A DNA stretch of 64,000 bases from Streptomyces sp. 3214.6 (GCF_900129855.1 NZ_LT670819.1:496001-560000); one strand, 5' to 3'. Shown: positions 7,101 to 15,675, counted from the stretch's first letter. Program-made: numbers and translations. The notes: generated by a model from the letters alone, not told the origin.

Positions 7101-8534
7101 TCAGCTCGTCACACGGAAGGTGGCGTCGCCGCGTCCCGTCGCCGTGGTGATCGGGTCGAGGCGCAGCTCGTAGGCGTAGTGGCGGATGTAGCGGTCTGGG
7201 TAGTTGTACGACTGGAACGACGACCAGCCGGCGTCGGCGAGGCCGGCGACCTTGCGGAAGGTGGCGTCCGCGGCGAACTGGGTGGTGCCGTCGTTGTGGG
7301 CGAGCTGGAAGTCGAAGTTGAAGTGGCGCAGGAAGTAGCCGGGGTGGTTCACCGACTCGAAGGAGACGGTGCCGGTGCCCGCCAGGCCGGGGCGCAGCCG
7401 GAACTGGGCGTCCTCGGCGGGGCTCACGTTGGGATCGATGCGCACGTCGAAGTTGGTCTGGCGCACGTACCGGTCCTGGAAGTTGTACGACTGGAGCCGC
7501 TGGGCGGGGGTGTTGGGCCAGCGGGCGAGGACGCGGCTCTCCTCGGCGGCGGTCAGGTTCATGATCCAGCCGTGGCGCTTCTTCGTGCCGCCCATGTTGT
7601 AGCTTCCCGAAGCCTGCCTCTGGTAGGAGGCGGGATTGGACGGGTCGGTCGTCAGGACCGGCATGTAGCCGCCGCCGGAGGCGTACTGGTCGAGGTAGAG
7701 GGCCCACTTGTTGGTGCCGTTGAACTTCATCCACATCGGGCCCTCGACCATCGACCCGGTCAGGCCGATGCCGGAGAGGTCGCCGAGCCGGGTCCAGGTT
7801 CCGAGGATGGAGTTGCTGCCCTCGAGGGTGATCTGGCCGTCACCGGAGGCCCGCACGTAGCGGTAGTTGCCCACTCCGGCCGGCGTCTCGATGATCTGGG
7901 TGTCGATGATCTCCTGCGTGCCGGGTCGCTCGATGTAGGTCTGCGGGGTGGTGATGGTGCGGAAGTCGCTGGTGTGGGCGTAGTAGATGCGGTGCTTCGT
8001 CTTGCCGTCGAGGGGCACGTTGGTCGCCCAGTACAGGACGTAGTCGTTGGTCTCGCGGTCGAAGATCGCCTCGGGCGCCCAGGCGTTGCGTCCGTCGGGG
8101 ATGGCGCCGGCGACGTTGAGCAGCCACGGCTGCGACCAGGTGACCAGGTCCGTCGACTCCCACACCACCAGGTTGCGGCTGCCGTTGTTGATGGCGGCGT
8201 TCCAGTCCTGCCCGCAACCGATGCACAGGTCGGTCGCGATGATCCAGTACTTGCTGCCGTCGAGGGATCTCACGAATGCGGGGTCGCGCACCCCCTTCGT
8301 GCCGACCGTGGAGCGCAGGACCATCCCGCTGCCGTTGAGGTCGTTCCAGTGCAGGCCGTCCGTGCTGTGCGAGAGGTACATCTGCTGGTTGGTCGCCCCC
8401 TCACCGGTGAAGTGCACCATCAGGTAACCGGGATCGGCTGCGTCGGCCCGTTGGGGTGTGGTCAGGGCCTGGCCGGCGAAGAGGAGGCATGCGGCGAGCA
8501 ATATCACCGTCAGCCGGGCGCGGAGCGCGGACAT
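7101..8534 (-). CDS. Secreted GH43 arabinan-active glycosidase with AbfB/CBM42 module
   Basis: ATG at 8534 after CAGGAGAT. A Sec signal (RARLTVILLAACLLFAGQAL) ends near residue 32. The five-bladed propeller domain follows with features typical of GH43: GVRDPAFVRS (base Asp region), NAWAPEAIFD (the conserved WAPE block) and VEGPMWMKFNG with the likely acid Glu. Residues about 345-476 are an AbfB module (RYVRQTNFDVRI, FLRHFNFDFQL, RYIRHYAYELRL). Predicted to hydrolyse arabinosyl or arabinan-type linkages outside the cell; the subfamily and exact bond cannot be fixed by eye. Same strand as GH54, but the roughly 380-base spacer with a hairpin suggests separate transcripts. Confidence 0.9.
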   Translation of the reverse strand: MSALRARLTVILLAACLLFAGQALTTPQRADAADPGYLMVHFTGEGATNQQMYLSHSTDGLHWNDLNGSGMVLRSTVGTKGVRDPAFVRSLDGSKYWIIATDLCIGCGQDWNAAINNGSRNLVVWESTDLVTWSQPWLLNVAGAIPDGRNAWAPEAIFDRETNDYVLYWATNVPLDGKTKHRIYYAHTSDFRTITTPQTYIERPGTQEIIDTQIIETPAGVGNYRYVRASGDGQITLEGSNSILGTWTRLGDLSGIGLTGSMVEGPMWMKFNGTNKWALYLDQYASGGGYMPVLTTDPSNPASYQRQASGSYNMGGTKKRHGWIMNLTAAEESRVLARWPNTPAQRLQSYNFQDRYVRQTNFDVRIDPNVSPAEDAQFRLRPGLAGTGTVSFESVNHPGYFLRHFNFDFQLAHNDGTTQFAADATFRKVAGLADAGWSSFQSYNYPDRYIRHYAYELRLDPITTATGRGDATFRVTS

Positions 8535-8802
8535 GTGGATCTCCTGTCTTCGTGCAGGTGCCACCGTCGGGAGAGGGGAAGAGCGGGGTGGCGGGGGAGC
8601 TCGTCTCGGTGGGGGGTGGGACAGGACGGTTACCGCACGATCCGGAAGGGGGGCGGATCCGGGCAACGGTGTGTCTCCCGGGGTGCGGTGCGTATCGCCG
8701 TGGTGATGGCGGCCCCGGGCACGGGAGCCGGTGTGTCTGTGGTGTGACGGCGTTTTCGGCGCCCACGAAGTGCTTCATTCGTGCGCGGCTTCGGCCTCCT
8801 TT

Positions 8803-8836
8803 CTCAGAGGGCTCCTGTTCTCAGAGGGCTCCTGTT
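8803..8836. repeat. 17-bp perfect tandem repeat
   Basis: ctcagagggctcctgtt occurs twice head to tail (8803-8819 and 8820-8836). Function unknown. Confidence 0.85.
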
Positions 8837-8949
8837 GTCTGTGGTCCGGCAGGGCGGTGGCGGCCTTCGGAATGCTGCGATATCAGCGGCAGTGACCGAG
8901 TTGCCGACCCAGTCAATCGAGAGCCGACCGGCCGTGTAGTGCGACATAT

Positions 8950-9132
8950 CGAACAACGTTCGTAGAATCGGGCAGACATTAAGTGGGGGAATCGGCATGC
9001 GTCAATACATCCGACAACCCATGGACCTTTCGCGGCGGGCGTCGACCAACTCGCCGGATGCTTCTTTGACCAAAGCGTTGACGGGGGCGAGCGCAGGACT
9101 TATGTTCTGGCCGAATTCACGAACGGCGTTCG
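8950..9132. promoter_or_regulatory. Pair of CGAAC-N3-GTTCG palindromes
   Basis: cgaac-aac-gttcg lies at 8950-8962 and cgaac-ggc-gttcg at 9120-9132, 170 bp apart, flanking the putative promoter of the rightward GH43 gene. The two arms are identical and the 3-base spacer differs. The second copy lies just downstream of the predicted -10, a repressor-like position. The arms equal those of the actinobacterial LexA box, but that box has a 4-base spacer, so another regulator is more likely. Confidence 0.45.
9078..9106 (+). promoter_or_regulatory. Predicted sigma70-type promoter of the rightward GH43 gene
   Basis: TTGACG (9078-9083) and TATGTT (9101-9106) are separated by exactly 17 bases. Transcription would start near 9112, giving an 80-base leader before the GTG at 9192. 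Confidence 0.55.
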
Positions 9133-9191
9133 AAATACCGGAAGTTGAGTGGACGGTTTCTCTGCGCCGCCCGCACCAGAGGGAGTACTCC

Positions 9192-10652
9192 GTGAGGCCT
9201 GCGCTCACCCGTCGATCGGTCCTCGGCTTGATCGCCGGCTCGGCCGCCGCCACCGTCACCGGTGTCTCGGCCGGCACCGCCCACGCCGCCGTGCCCACGT
9301 CCCCCGGTGTGACGTACACGAACACCATCGCCGAGCAGCGGGCCGACCCGCACATCTACCGGCACGCCGACGGCTTCTACTACTTCACCGCCACGGTTCC
9401 GGCGTACGACCGGATCGTGCTGCGCCGTGCCACCACGATCCAGGGGCTGTCCTCGGCCGCCGAGACGACGATCTGGACCAAGCACGCCGGCGGTGCGATG
9501 GGCGCACACATCTGGGCCCCGGAGATCCACTTCATCGACGGCAAGTGGTACATCTACTTCGCCGCCGGTGATGCCAACGACATCTGGCACATCCGGCCCT
9601 ACGTCCTGCAATGCACCGCCGCGAACCCGATCACGGGGAGCTGGACGGAGAAGGGGCGCATCGCGCTGCCGCTCGACACCTTCTCCCTGGATGCGACGAC
9701 CTTCGCCGTGAACGGCACCCGCTACCTCGCCTGGGCCCAGAACGACCCGGCCGTCGGCCCCGGCACCAACATCTACCTGGCGCAGATGTCCAGCCCCTGG
9801 ACCATCACCGGCACACCGGTCATGATCAGCAGGCCGACCGCCGCGTGGGAGACCGCCGGAGGCGAGACGGTCAACGAGGGCCCGGCCGTGATCCAGCGGG
9901 GCGGCAAGGTCTTCCTGACCTTCTCGGCCAGTGCCACCGACGCCAACTACTGCATGGGCATGCTGACCGCGTCCGCCTCGGCCGACCTGCTGAGCGCCTC
10001 GTCGTGGGCCAAGAGCGCCGGCCCGGTCTTCGCCAGCAACGCCGCCACCAGCCAGTACGGCCCCGGGCACAACCAGTTCACGGTCTCCGAGGACGGCACG
10101 TCGGACATCCTCGTCTACCACGACCGCGGCTACAAGGACATCACCGGTTCCCCGCTCAACGACCCCAACCGCCGCACCCGCGTCCAGAAGATCTACTGGA
10201 AGGCCGACGGCACGCCCGACTTCGGCATCCCGGTCGCCGACGGTCTCACCCCGATCCGGCTCTCCTCCTACAACTTCCCCGACCGGTTCGTCCGGCACTG
10301 GGACTACCGCGCCAAGATCGAGGCGAACGTCTCACCGCTGGCCGACTCGCAGTTCCGGGTCGTCACCGGTCTGGCCGGCACGGGCACCGTCTCCCTGGAG
10401 TCGGCCAACTTCCCCGGCTACTTCCTGCGCCACAAGAACTACGAGGTGTGGGTGGAGAAGAACGACGGGACGGCACAGTTCGCGTCCGACGCCTCCTTCA
10501 CCGCCCGGGCCGGCCTCGCAGACTCCGCCGCCGTCTCGTACGAGGCGTACAACCTCCCGGGCCGCTACATCCGCCACTACGACTACCTGCTGTACGTCCA
10601 GACCCTCAGCACGACGACCGACCGGGCCGACGCCACCTTCTACACCCAGTGA
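9192..10652 (+). CDS. Tat-exported GH43 exo-arabinofuranosidase-like enzyme with CBM42
   Basis: I chose GTG 9192 (AGAGGGAG in front) because it puts a twin-arginine signal at the N-terminus (TRRSVLG, then GLIAGSAAATVTGVSAGTAHA). The GH43 propeller follows: QRADPHIYRH with the base Asp, HIWAPEIHFIDGKWYIYFA with the WAPE block, and VNEGPAVIQRGGKVFLTF with the likely acid Glu. Residues about 355-486 form an AbfB module with three RHxxY/FLRH repeats. Architecture equals that of characterised Streptomyces GH43-CBM42 exo-1,5-arabinofuranosidases. Divergent from the other GH43 gene, with shared control sites between them. Export of a folded enzyme by Tat contrasts with the Sec signals on the other two. 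Confidence 0.92.
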   Translation: MRPALTRRSVLGLIAGSAAATVTGVSAGTAHAAVPTSPGVTYTNTIAEQRADPHIYRHADGFYYFTATVPAYDRIVLRRATTIQGLSSAAETTIWTKHAGGAMGAHIWAPEIHFIDGKWYIYFAAGDANDIWHIRPYVLQCTAANPITGSWTEKGRIALPLDTFSLDATTFAVNGTRYLAWAQNDPAVGPGTNIYLAQMSSPWTITGTPVMISRPTAAWETAGGETVNEGPAVIQRGGKVFLTFSASATDANYCMGMLTASASADLLSASSWAKSAGPVFASNAATSQYGPGHNQFTVSEDGTSDILVYHDRGYKDITGSPLNDPNRRTRVQKIYWKADGTPDFGIPVADGLTPIRLSSYNFPDRFVRHWDYRAKIEANVSPLADSQFRVVTGLAGTGTVSLESANFPGYFLRHKNYEVWVEKNDGTAQFASDASFTARAGLADSAAVSYEAYNLPGRYIRHYDYLLYVQTLSTTTDRADATFYTQ

Positions 10653-11056
10653 GCCACAGCGGCGACCGTTACCTCTCGGGAAGCTCCGGCGGACCCCGTC
10701 GGCGAGTCTCCCGGGAGGACGGACGCCGCATCAACGGGGAGTGGCCTCTCGCGCGGCCAGAAGGTCCGCGAGGGTGCCCGCGCCATCAGCGTCCACGCGC
10801 CGATAGCACTGCCACACAGCCGACCGCGTTCACGTCAAACCCCACTACTCCTACGGCATCCGCCAGACCGTGGACGTCGACGCCGTCTGGATCCCCGGTC
10901 ACACCTCGTTCCACGGCTACGAACGCTGCATCCAGGGCAAGGGCCACACGGCCGGATTCGCCAACGAGTTCGGCAATCACTCCGGCCGTCAGGCCCGTGA
11001 TCCGCCGGTTGCTGATGATCACTGCACGCGGCGCGTTCCCCACCACCCGACCATGA
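10653..11056 (+). other. Gap holding an unidentified coding remnant (about 10807-10995)
   Basis: After a TAG at 10804 the + strand reads VHVKPHYSYGIRQTVDVDAV and then GYERCIQGKGHTAGFANEFG with high third-position G/C, then loses coding character. There is no start codon with a ribosome binding site. It looks like the interior of a protein gene of unknown family, cut at both ends. Confidence 0.4.
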
Positions 11057-11956
11057 TCAACCATCAAGGCCTCGACGTCTCACCGCCAACCGTGCACCAG
11101 CTCGTAAGGGAGTGTCCGCGTCGTTGCGATCGACTGCTGCGCGGATCTGATTGAGCCACTCTGCGCCCAGCCGCCGCCCGTTGGGGAGTTGGTCGCCTCG
11201 CTCCCAGCGCCACGTTGTGATCATCGCCAGCACGAGGATCCGGCACTCGCGCAGCAAGTCCTGGTCGATACCTGGATAGTGCTCGCCGACTTCTTCGGGC
11301 GCATGGGCGAGGTCGAATTCGACGGGCCCACGGCAACACGTCTCAAGATCTATGAACAGCAGCCCGTTCTTCGTGGTGAGTACGTTGCCCGGGTGCGGTT
11401 CGCCGTGCAGCAGCTGCTCGGCGCCGCCCCCGCGCTCGCCGATCGCTGCTCTCAGGCTTCGTAGCGTGTCGGCGAGCAGTTCCCGGTCCGCGTCGGCGAG
11501 CGCCGGAGTGCGGTCGCGGTTCGCCACGAGTTGTTGGGCCTGCTCGACTCGATCCGTGAAGTGCGGCGTCGGGACATCGAGCTCGCGCATGCCGGCATGC
11601 AGCCGCTCGAGGGCATTGGCGTAGTCGCCTGGCGAGACCTCTCGAGGTGTCACCGGTTCGTAGTAGGTCCATAGCGTGACCACGAAGCCGTCACGCTCAT
11701 AGACGCGTGGCTCCACTCGAGACTCGAGAGCGGCCACAGGACACCCGGATGCGGCGAGCTGCTGAGCAAGCTCGACTTCGAACTGTGCGACCTGATGCGC
11801 CACAGGTGCCACCCGGGCCAGGACGTCACAAGGCAGCAGACGCAGAGTGAGCTTGTTCGAGTCATGAAGAACGATCGCGTCGTCGGTTGTCAGGCCAAGG
11901 GAGGAGGCGATCCACATGACCGCGGCCACCGCACGCGAGACCTCTGACGCCTGCAT
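11057..11956 (-). CDS. APH-family phosphotransferase (aminoglycoside phosphotransferase-like)
   Basis: 299 residues. The kinase-like C-lobe is clear: LLHGEPHPGNVL (residues 182-193) is the Brenner catalytic loop, with Glu186 where most members have Asp and Asn191 as metal ligand, and FIDLETC (201-207) supplies the second metal-binding Asp203. The N-lobe is short, with VLARVA where the ATP-binding Lys strand would be; Lys appears replaced by Arg48. It could phosphorylate an aminoglycoside, a homoserine-type metabolite or another small molecule. Start ATG 11956 follows GGGGAGAGG. No resistance role can be inferred from the sequence alone. Confidence 0.75.
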   Translation of the reverse strand: MQASEVSRAVAAVMWIASSLGLTTDDAIVLHDSNKLTLRLLPCDVLARVAPVAHQVAQFEVELAQQLAASGCPVAALESRVEPRVYERDGFVVTLWTYYEPVTPREVSPGDYANALERLHAGMRELDVPTPHFTDRVEQAQQLVANRDRTPALADADRELLADTLRSLRAAIGERGGGAEQLLHGEPHPGNVLTTKNGLLFIDLETCCRGPVEFDLAHAPEEVGEHYPGIDQDLLRECRILVLAMITTWRWERGDQLPNGRRLGAEWLNQIRAAVDRNDADTPLRAGARLAVRRRGLDG

Positions 11957-12150
11957 CGTCGCGTGGCCCCTCTCCCCCTATGGGCGCTGCCATGACTCCA
12001 AGTGATGCAGCCTGCGCACCATACCAAGTCGTCGATGGAGCGTAGCGGTGGCCCGACGGGCAGGGCACGTGGCGTAATTGTCGACACTTGTGGATCGGGC
12101 CGTAGGAATTGAGTTGCCGTGCCCGCATGGCAGGGGCGCCCAGGCGACGC

Positions 12151-12630
12151 TCAGTCACCGCCTTGGTGATGTGCCACTGCGAGTCGGTCGACTCCGGCCT
12201 GCTCGACACCACGCTTGAGAGCTTCGACCGCCACTTCGCGGTCAATGCGCGTGCCACCTGGCTGCTGATCCGCGAGTACGGCCGTCGCTTCCAGGGGACT
12301 GCGGGAACCGGACGCGTCATCAGCCTCACCAGTTACCACACCGTCGGCAACCTGCCCTACGGGGCGAGCAAGGGTGCACTCGACCGCATCACCCTGGCAG
12401 CCGCCCACGAACTCTCCCACCTCGGGATCACCGCCAACGTGATCAACCCGGGACCGGTGGACACGGGTTGGATGTCCGACGACATCCGGGAGCACGTACT
12501 GCGTCAGACGCCGCTGGGGCGTCTGGGCAGCCCGCAGGACACCGCTCAACTCGTGGAGTTCCTGTGCTCACCGCAGGGCCAGTGGATCAACGGGCAGCTG
12601 CTGAAGAGCAACGGCGGTTTCGTCGGCTGA
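12151..12630 (+). pseudogene. Short-chain dehydrogenase (SDR) missing its NAD(P)-binding N-terminus
   Basis: The frame gives a normal SDR second half: LESFDRHFAVNARATWLLIR, the catalytic Ser region RVISLTS, YGASK (Tyr-x-x-x-Lys), INPGPVDTGWM and the closing WINGQLLKSNGGFVG. The glycine-rich TGxxxGxG Rossmann motif and about 80 residues before LVMCHCES are absent; the upstream DNA is unrelated. An ATG exists at 12109 but the protein it starts cannot bind cofactor normally. This is a 5' deletion remnant. Confidence 0.75.
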
Positions 12631-12749
12631 TCGGCCGACTCGACTACGTTTCAAAAGGCGCCCGCGCTCGCGCAGTACGCGCAGGGCTCCCTGGCTCCGC
12701 CGCGGTTGTCGGCGTCGACGCACGTTTCCGACGCGCGGATTGTCGTCCG

Positions 12750-12937
12750 GCTCCTCGCTCGCAATACAGGTCCACGAAGAGCCCGTTCTGCGGCTCGGTG
12801 ACCATGCCGGCGACGGCGTTGTTGCGGCGGGCGACCAGGCTTCGGGCGAATTGCTCGGGTACGTAGCCGAGTTCGGTTACCGCCTGTCGGATGCGTTCGA
12901 CGACCGCGGCCCGCACTCTGGGCCCGCCATCGATCAC
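12750..12937 (-). pseudogene. Internal fragment of a LacI-family regulator
   Basis: The minus strand reads GPRVRAAVVERIRQAVTELG, then YVPEQFARSLVARRNNAVAG and MVTEPQNGLFVDLY. This is the hinge-helix and start of the sugar-binding domain of a LacI-type repressor. The helix-turn-helix upstream and the effector-binding domain downstream are missing. The fragment might once have served the arabinan cluster, but that is only a guess from distance. Confidence 0.65.
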
Positions 12938-13188
12938 TTCCGGCTACAGCGGTGCCGATTCAGAGCTGGGGGCTTTTCAGGCTCCGTGGGGTGAGTTCGA
13001 AAGGCCGGTCCATGGCCGGGTGCGGAGGATCTCCTCCTCAGGCCGCCGCTGCCGCCCGCGACCACGACGCCGGCCGCGTCGTCGACGACGACGTAGCCCT
13101 CCAGCCCGTCCGCCCAGGCGCCTCGGGCTGCGTCGCGCCCGTGCCGAAGTGAAGCTTCTTGACTCCGCTCGCCGGATCACCGGACCGC

Positions 13189-13602
13189 TCAGGAGAAGTC
13201 CGCGGCGGTGATGCCGTCGGGGTGTCCAGGCGGCCACTCCACCAACTCGATGCGGTAGCCATCCGGGTCGGTGAGCCATGACGTCTTCGGGCCGCGAGGG
13301 CCGCCGGGGTACTCGACAGGTCCCGGGGCCAGGCCGGCGTCGGTCAGCCGCTTCAGGGTGGCGGTCAAGGTGTCCACCTGGATCGCGAGGTGGTCGAAAC
13401 CGGTGCCCACGTCGACGCGTCCGCCGACGGGGCGGTGGACCAGTTCGAGCGAGGCCGCCGGTTCGCCGGGGAACTTGAGGATCACGAGGTGGCCCGCGTC
13501 GCCGCCCTGGACCCTGCCCAGCTCGACGTAGCCCAGGGCGGTGTAGAAACCGAGAGAGCGGTCCAGGTCGGTGACGCGGTAGGAGACGAAGAGTGTCTTC
13601 AC
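13189..13602 (-). CDS. VOC-family (glyoxalase/bleomycin-resistance fold) protein
   Basis: 137 residues with two beta-alpha-beta-beta-beta halves. VSYRVTDLDRSLGFYTALGY opens the first, FDHLAIQVDTLTATLKRL opens the second, and SWLTDPDGYRIELVEW ends it with the expected metal Glu. It resembles lactoylglutathione lyases, but the substrate is unknown. Its ATG overlaps the stop of the upstream gene by ATGA, so the two are translationally coupled. Confidence 0.85.
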   Translation of the reverse strand: MKTLFVSYRVTDLDRSLGFYTALGYVELGRVQGGDAGHLVILKFPGEPAASLELVHRPVGGRVDVGTGFDHLAIQVDTLTATLKRLTDAGLAPGPVEYPGGPRGPKTSWLTDPDGYRIELVEWPPGHPDGITAADFS

Positions 13603-14183
13603 GCGGCCTCCCCGGGTCGACGCACCCGGTAGCGCAGGTGCGTGACGTCTCGATCGTCGAGCCGACGGACGAGGTCGAGTTCGATGTGATCAGTGCCCAG
13701 GTGGTCGAACAGTCGTCGGCCGTCCCCGAGGAGGACCTGCACCAGGTGGATCTCCATCTCGTCGATGTGCCCGGCTCGCAGGAGCGCTTGGGCCGCGCCC
13801 GCCCCATGGACCATGACCGGCCGGTCCCCGGCGGCCGCGCGGGCCTGACGGGCGCAGTCCTCGACGTCGGTGACGAATCGCGCGTGGCCGGGTGGCACGT
13901 CCCCGTCATCCACGTGGTGGGTGAGGACGAAGATCGGCACACCGTCGTGATGGTCGCCCTGCCAACGCCCGGCGAGTTCGAAGGTCCGACGGCCGGAGAT
14001 TACCGCGCCGGTCGCCAGCGCCTCGCGATAGACCTGTCCGCTGGGACCGTCGGACTCCCGGTCGTCGAGCCAGTTGAAAAGACGTCCACCGGCGCGTCCG
14101 AGCTCCTGGCCCGGTCGATCGTCCGGACCGGCGACGTAGCCGTCGAGCGACATCGACATGTACAGCCGAATCGGATTGCGCAT
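13599..14183 (-). CDS. Dihydrofolate-reductase-family (RibD C-terminal-like) protein
   Basis: 194 residues. Typical elements are IRLYMSMSLDGYVAG at the start, AVISGRRTFELAG, VPIFVLTHH and VMVHGAGAAQALLRAG, with the nucleotide-binding Gly-rich segment, then EMEIHLVQVLLGDGRRLFD. Members are NADPH-binding reductases; the riboflavin role is unlikely because no deaminase domain or rib genes are present. First gene of a two-gene operon with the VOC protein. Confidence 0.85.
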   Translation of the reverse strand: MRNPIRLYMSMSLDGYVAGPDDRPGQELGRAGGRLFNWLDDRESDGPSGQVYREALATGAVISGRRTFELAGRWQGDHHDGVPIFVLTHHVDDGDVPPGHARFVTDVEDCARQARAAAGDRPVMVHGAGAAQALLRAGHIDEMEIHLVQVLLGDGRRLFDHLGTDHIELDLVRRLDDRDVTHLRYRVRRPGEAA

Positions 14184-14289
14184 TCTGGCCTCCCTCTCTC
14201 CTCCATGGCATGGGGATGCTCTGCTTCTCGCCCCTTCGGGAGGGCGGGAGCGTCAATGCGGAAGACTCCAGGCAGCAGGCAAACTCATC

Positions 14290-14522
14290 GCCCTGGCGAG
14301 GCGTGGATCCAGAGCAGTCGATCAGCTGCGGTAGGAGGCCGGGCTGACTCGACGAGCTTGAAGACCACGGCAAGCGCGGCGGTCGCACTGCACGAAATCA
14401 CCCGACGACGGGCCGTGCCGGGCGAGCAGCGGAAGCAGCTCGCTGATCTTCGGAGACTTGCGACACGAGGGCGGCAGTATCGCTGAGGTGCACCACTTGC
14501 GTTCCCCGGTCGCCTCGTCCAC
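14290..14522 (-). pseudogene. IS256-family (mutator-type) transposase remnant
   Basis: Two short blocks remain on the minus strand in different frames. SAILPPSCRKSPKISELLPL and ARHGPSSGDFV correspond to the region before the first catalytic Asp (normally EVLPLLYLHGLSSGDF). ALAVVFKLVESAR corresponds to the C-terminal region. The catalytic core is deleted. Confidence 0.55.
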
Positions 14523-14570
14523 GCGCTTGGCGTTGACAGGTCACCACCGCCGCCGGGATCGTCAAGGCGA

Positions 14571-14765
14571 AGGCCCCGCGTGACCCGGCCGCAGCGGGTC
14601 CGCGCCGACAAGGCGTATTCCTCTCGCGCCGTCCGCGTCCACCTGCGGCGGCGCCGGGTCGCCTGCACCATTCCTGCTGACCATGCCGGTCACCGGCGCA
14701 GGCGCGGCAGTCGTGGCGGCCGGCCGGCCGCCTTCTACCCGATCGACTACCGCGACCGGCATCGC
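14571..14765 (+). pseudogene. IS5-family transposase fragment
   Basis: RVRADKAYSSRAVRVHLRRR and VACTIPADHAGHRRRRGSRG GRPAAF match the region around the second catalytic Asp of the intact-looking copy at 3564-4420 but clearly differ from it, so this is another element. The fragment ends where the minus-strand VOC gene begins its stop codon (14766). Confidence 0.7.
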
Positions 14766-15179
14766 CTACTGGTCGCGTTTGGGCCAGATCAGGCCCTGGT
14801 CGGTCCAGATGACACCCCTGTTGCGGCAGAGGCAGAAGGGGTGGCCGATGGGGTCGGTGTAGACGCGGAAACCGTAGCCGTCGGGGTCGATGCAGTCCCG
14901 CTGCAGGGTCGCGCCGAGGGCCAGGACGCGGCGCTGTTCGGCCTCGATGTCGTCGACTTCGAAGTCGAGATGGAACTGCTTGGGGTGCTCGCTGTCGGGC
15001 CACTGCGGGGCGTGGTAGTCCTCCACCTGGATGAAGGCCAGTTCGATCTCGCCGAACCGGATACCGGCCCAGTTCTCGTCACTGCCCTCCTTGACCGGGA
15101 GCCCCACCACCTCGGAGTAGAAGGCTGCCAGCTTCATGGTGTCCGGGCAATCGATGATGAAGTCGGTTAGTCGTAGCAT
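14766..15179 (-). CDS. VOC-family protein
   Basis: 137 residues starting at ATG 15179 (LRLTDFIIDCPDTMKLAAFY, the usual opening of this family). The second half begins FHLDFEVDDIEAEQRRVL and ends DPIGHPFCLCRNRG, matching the glyoxalase-like group that keeps a reduced metal site. It runs on to WTDQGLIWPKRDQ; the last codons abut the IS5 fragment, so the C-terminus may have been reset by the insertion. Function unknown. Confidence 0.8.
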   Translation of the reverse strand: MLRLTDFIIDCPDTMKLAAFYSEVVGLPVKEGSDENWAGIRFGEIELAFIQVEDYHAPQWPDSEHPKQFHLDFEVDDIEAEQRRVLALGATLQRDCIDPDGYGFRVYTDPIGHPFCLCRNRGVIWTDQGLIWPKRDQ

Positions 15180-15213
15180 CCCGCGATCTTGCCACAAGAA
15201 CAAACGAGCCGGA

Positions 15214-15675
15214 TCAGTCCGCCGGGCCGTTCCCCGCCCCTGCGGCGGGGTGCTGATCGGGCGGCCGTGGGCGGTAGCGCGTTCGCGCAGGTGTGGCCGG
15301 TGGCCTCCCAGCCGTGCCCGGCCAGCCCACCGGGTCGTCGGGCATCTCCGAGACCCACAGGGACGCCGCCGATCCCGGTACGGCGTCCGCGCCGAAGCGC
15401 TCGATTTCACCGTGCCCTGCGGCGGCCAGCGCGCCCGGCCGGTCCTCACGCAGATCCACCGCGACGATGATCCGCTCGCAGCGTGCGACGGCCCGCTCCC
15501 GGCGCAGCACTAAAGCCTTGAAGTCCAGTGGCGCGGCGGTGTCCTCCTCGAACAGCCGGGCAATCTCCCGCCCGGTCTCCGGCGCCTGAAGGCCGACTAC
15601 GCCCGCAGGTACGTCGCCCGCGCCGGGACCGTTCGCTGTCGCCCGCTGATCGTCCGTGAGATCTCCCGGCCCCAT
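15214..15675 (-). CDS. Uncharacterised protein
   Basis: The frame shows sound coding character in the middle: GREIARLFEEDTAAPLDFKA, then CERIIVAVDLREDRPGALAA and ASLWVSEMPDDPVGW. The N-terminal 30 and C-terminal 30 residues look less protein-like, so the gene may be a remnant. No ribosome binding site is evident before ATG 15675. No family recognised. Confidence 0.4.
   Translation of the reverse strand: MGPGDLTDDQRATANGPGAGDVPAGVVGLQAPETGREIARLFEEDTAAPLDFKALVLRRERAVARCERIIVAVDLREDRPGALAAAGHGEIERFGADAVPGSAASLWVSEMPDDPVGWPGTAGRPPATPARTRYRPRPPDQHPAAGAGNGPAD

Larger units (their letters stand above)
8535..9191. other. Divergent control region between two GH43 genes
   Basis: About 650 bases separate two divergent GH43 genes. 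It contains a 17-bp tandem repeat, two identical-type palindromes and a promoter-like hexamer pair, listed separately. An ATG at 8997 with GGGGGA in front is in frame with the right-hand GH43 gene, but the extension it would add does not look like protein. Confidence 0.6.

Noticed and set aside
5744..8747. Large + strand frames opposite the GH54 and GH43 genes
   Set aside because: Antisense shadow frames; the minus strand carries catalytic motifs and export signals.
8950..9132. LexA/SOS boxes
   Set aside because: Arms match CGAAC/GTTCG but the spacer is three bases where the actinobacterial box has four, and the adjacent genes are glycosidases.
8997..9191. Start of the rightward GH43 at ATG 8997
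   Set aside because: GGGGGA precedes it, but the 65-residue extension is not protein-like, would put the Tat signal inside the protein and would place the promoter hexamers in the gene.
12977..13190. Minus-strand phrase WADGLEGYVVVDDAAGVVVA
   Set aside because: Looks faintly like a gene end but low complexity and no start or family.
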